56,267 nucleotides of DNA from Bacteroidota bacterium (lineage in GTDB: Bacteria > Bacteroidota > Bacteroidia > CAIKAF01), in NCBI GenBank assembly GCA_016866335.1, contig VGMT01000015.1, forward strand, positions 1-56,267, written 5' to 3'. The position numbers and the translations under genes were made by a program. This document shows positions 56,170 through 56,267 of this stretch, one piece after another. The notes below the pieces were generated by a model. It searched no databases. It was not told the DNA's origin and saw only the letters and a list, made by a program, of their open reading frames with translations. Each line of letters begins with the position of its first letter. Position 1 is the first letter of the stretch.

Positions 56170-56267
56170 ATGGCTGTAATAGGAAGCATTAGAAAACGCG
56201 GAACCCTGCTTTTGGTGGTTATTGGGCTCTCTATGGTTGCATTTATTTTGGGCGAATTCTTACCCAG
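56170..56267 (+). CDS. PpiD/SurA-N-like peptidyl-prolyl isomerase (5' part)
   Basis: Partial: 32 codons before the window ends. MAVIGSIRKRGTLLLVVIGL followed by SMVAFILGEF is the typical N-terminus of Bacteroidota PpiD-like foldases: a short positively charged stretch, then a transmembrane anchor. The complete protein would face the periplasm and help outer-membrane protein folding. Divergent from rbfA. The 249-bp spacer holds only the rbfA box. Confidence 0.7.
   Translation, partial: MAVIGSIRKRGTLLLVVIGLSMVAFILGEFLP

Overview
The window looks like a chromosome segment of a member of the Bacteroidota. The evidence is consistent: promoters carry the Bacteroidota TAnnTTTG box, often only a few bases before the start codon; two secreted enzymes end in type IX secretion (T9SS) sorting domains; there are RemB/Wzi-like and PorV-like outer-membrane proteins, a GWxTD protein and a bacterial GH3 enzyme; and the tRNA-tuf-tRNA-secE-nusG-rplKAJL-rpoBC order is intact. 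I cannot name the genus. No phage, IS element, CRISPR array or plasmid gene is visible. Apart from the tandem array at the left end, this is ordinary housekeeping chromosome.

Layout. 1-1.6 kb: four tandem genes for small secreted proteins with conserved ends and a divergent middle. 2-8.3 kb: a RemB/Wzi-like barrel protein, a large T9SS-exported subtilisin and an MGMT-fold protein. 8.6-9.1 kb: an unknown gene behind a striking 45-bp perfect palindrome. 9-13.2 kb (minus strand): a DUF481-like protein, prmC, ligA and an unknown gene. 13.2-15.1 kb: ribD and an EamA transporter. 15.2-16.6 kb (minus): a small membrane protein and a metallophosphoesterase. 16.9-20.2 kb: a membrane protein, rsmD, coaD and a thioredoxin-like protein. 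20.2-22.7 kb: a GWxTD protein and a family 2 glycosyltransferase. 22.7-27.1 kb: aroQ, a cystathionine beta-synthase, a BtuF-like receptor without signal peptide, and a T9SS-exported serine hydrolase. 27.2-30 kb (minus): a five-gene operon with two sigma/anti-sigma pairs and a CpxP/Spy-like protein. 30.1-34.8 kb: purK, purE, a PorV-like barrel and a helix-hairpin-helix barrel protein. 34.8-35.6 kb: no protein gene, but two repeats and a strong orphan promoter in front of a structured region. 35.7-48.7 kb (minus): the transcription/translation supercluster. 48.8-49.2 kb: RNase P RNA. 49.2-55.9 kb (minus): rbfA, a radical SAM protein, a degenerate LytM protein, GH3, rseP and an ALDH7-type dehydrogenase. 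The right edge cuts a PpiD/SurA-like foldase gene.

The least expected signals are non-coding. (1) Six intergenic copies of a roughly 150-bp GC-rich hairpin element share terminal boxes and an apical box of about 17 nt, with stems that co-vary between copies. (2) A 45-bp palindrome has CG steps spaced exactly 11 bp apart and overlaps the promoter of an unknown gene. (3) A good promoter at 35014-35044 reads into a folded, ORF-less region. (4) Hairpins at the tuf/tRNA-Trp and rplL/rpoB joints could set the ratio of EF-Tu, ribosomal proteins and RNA polymerase.
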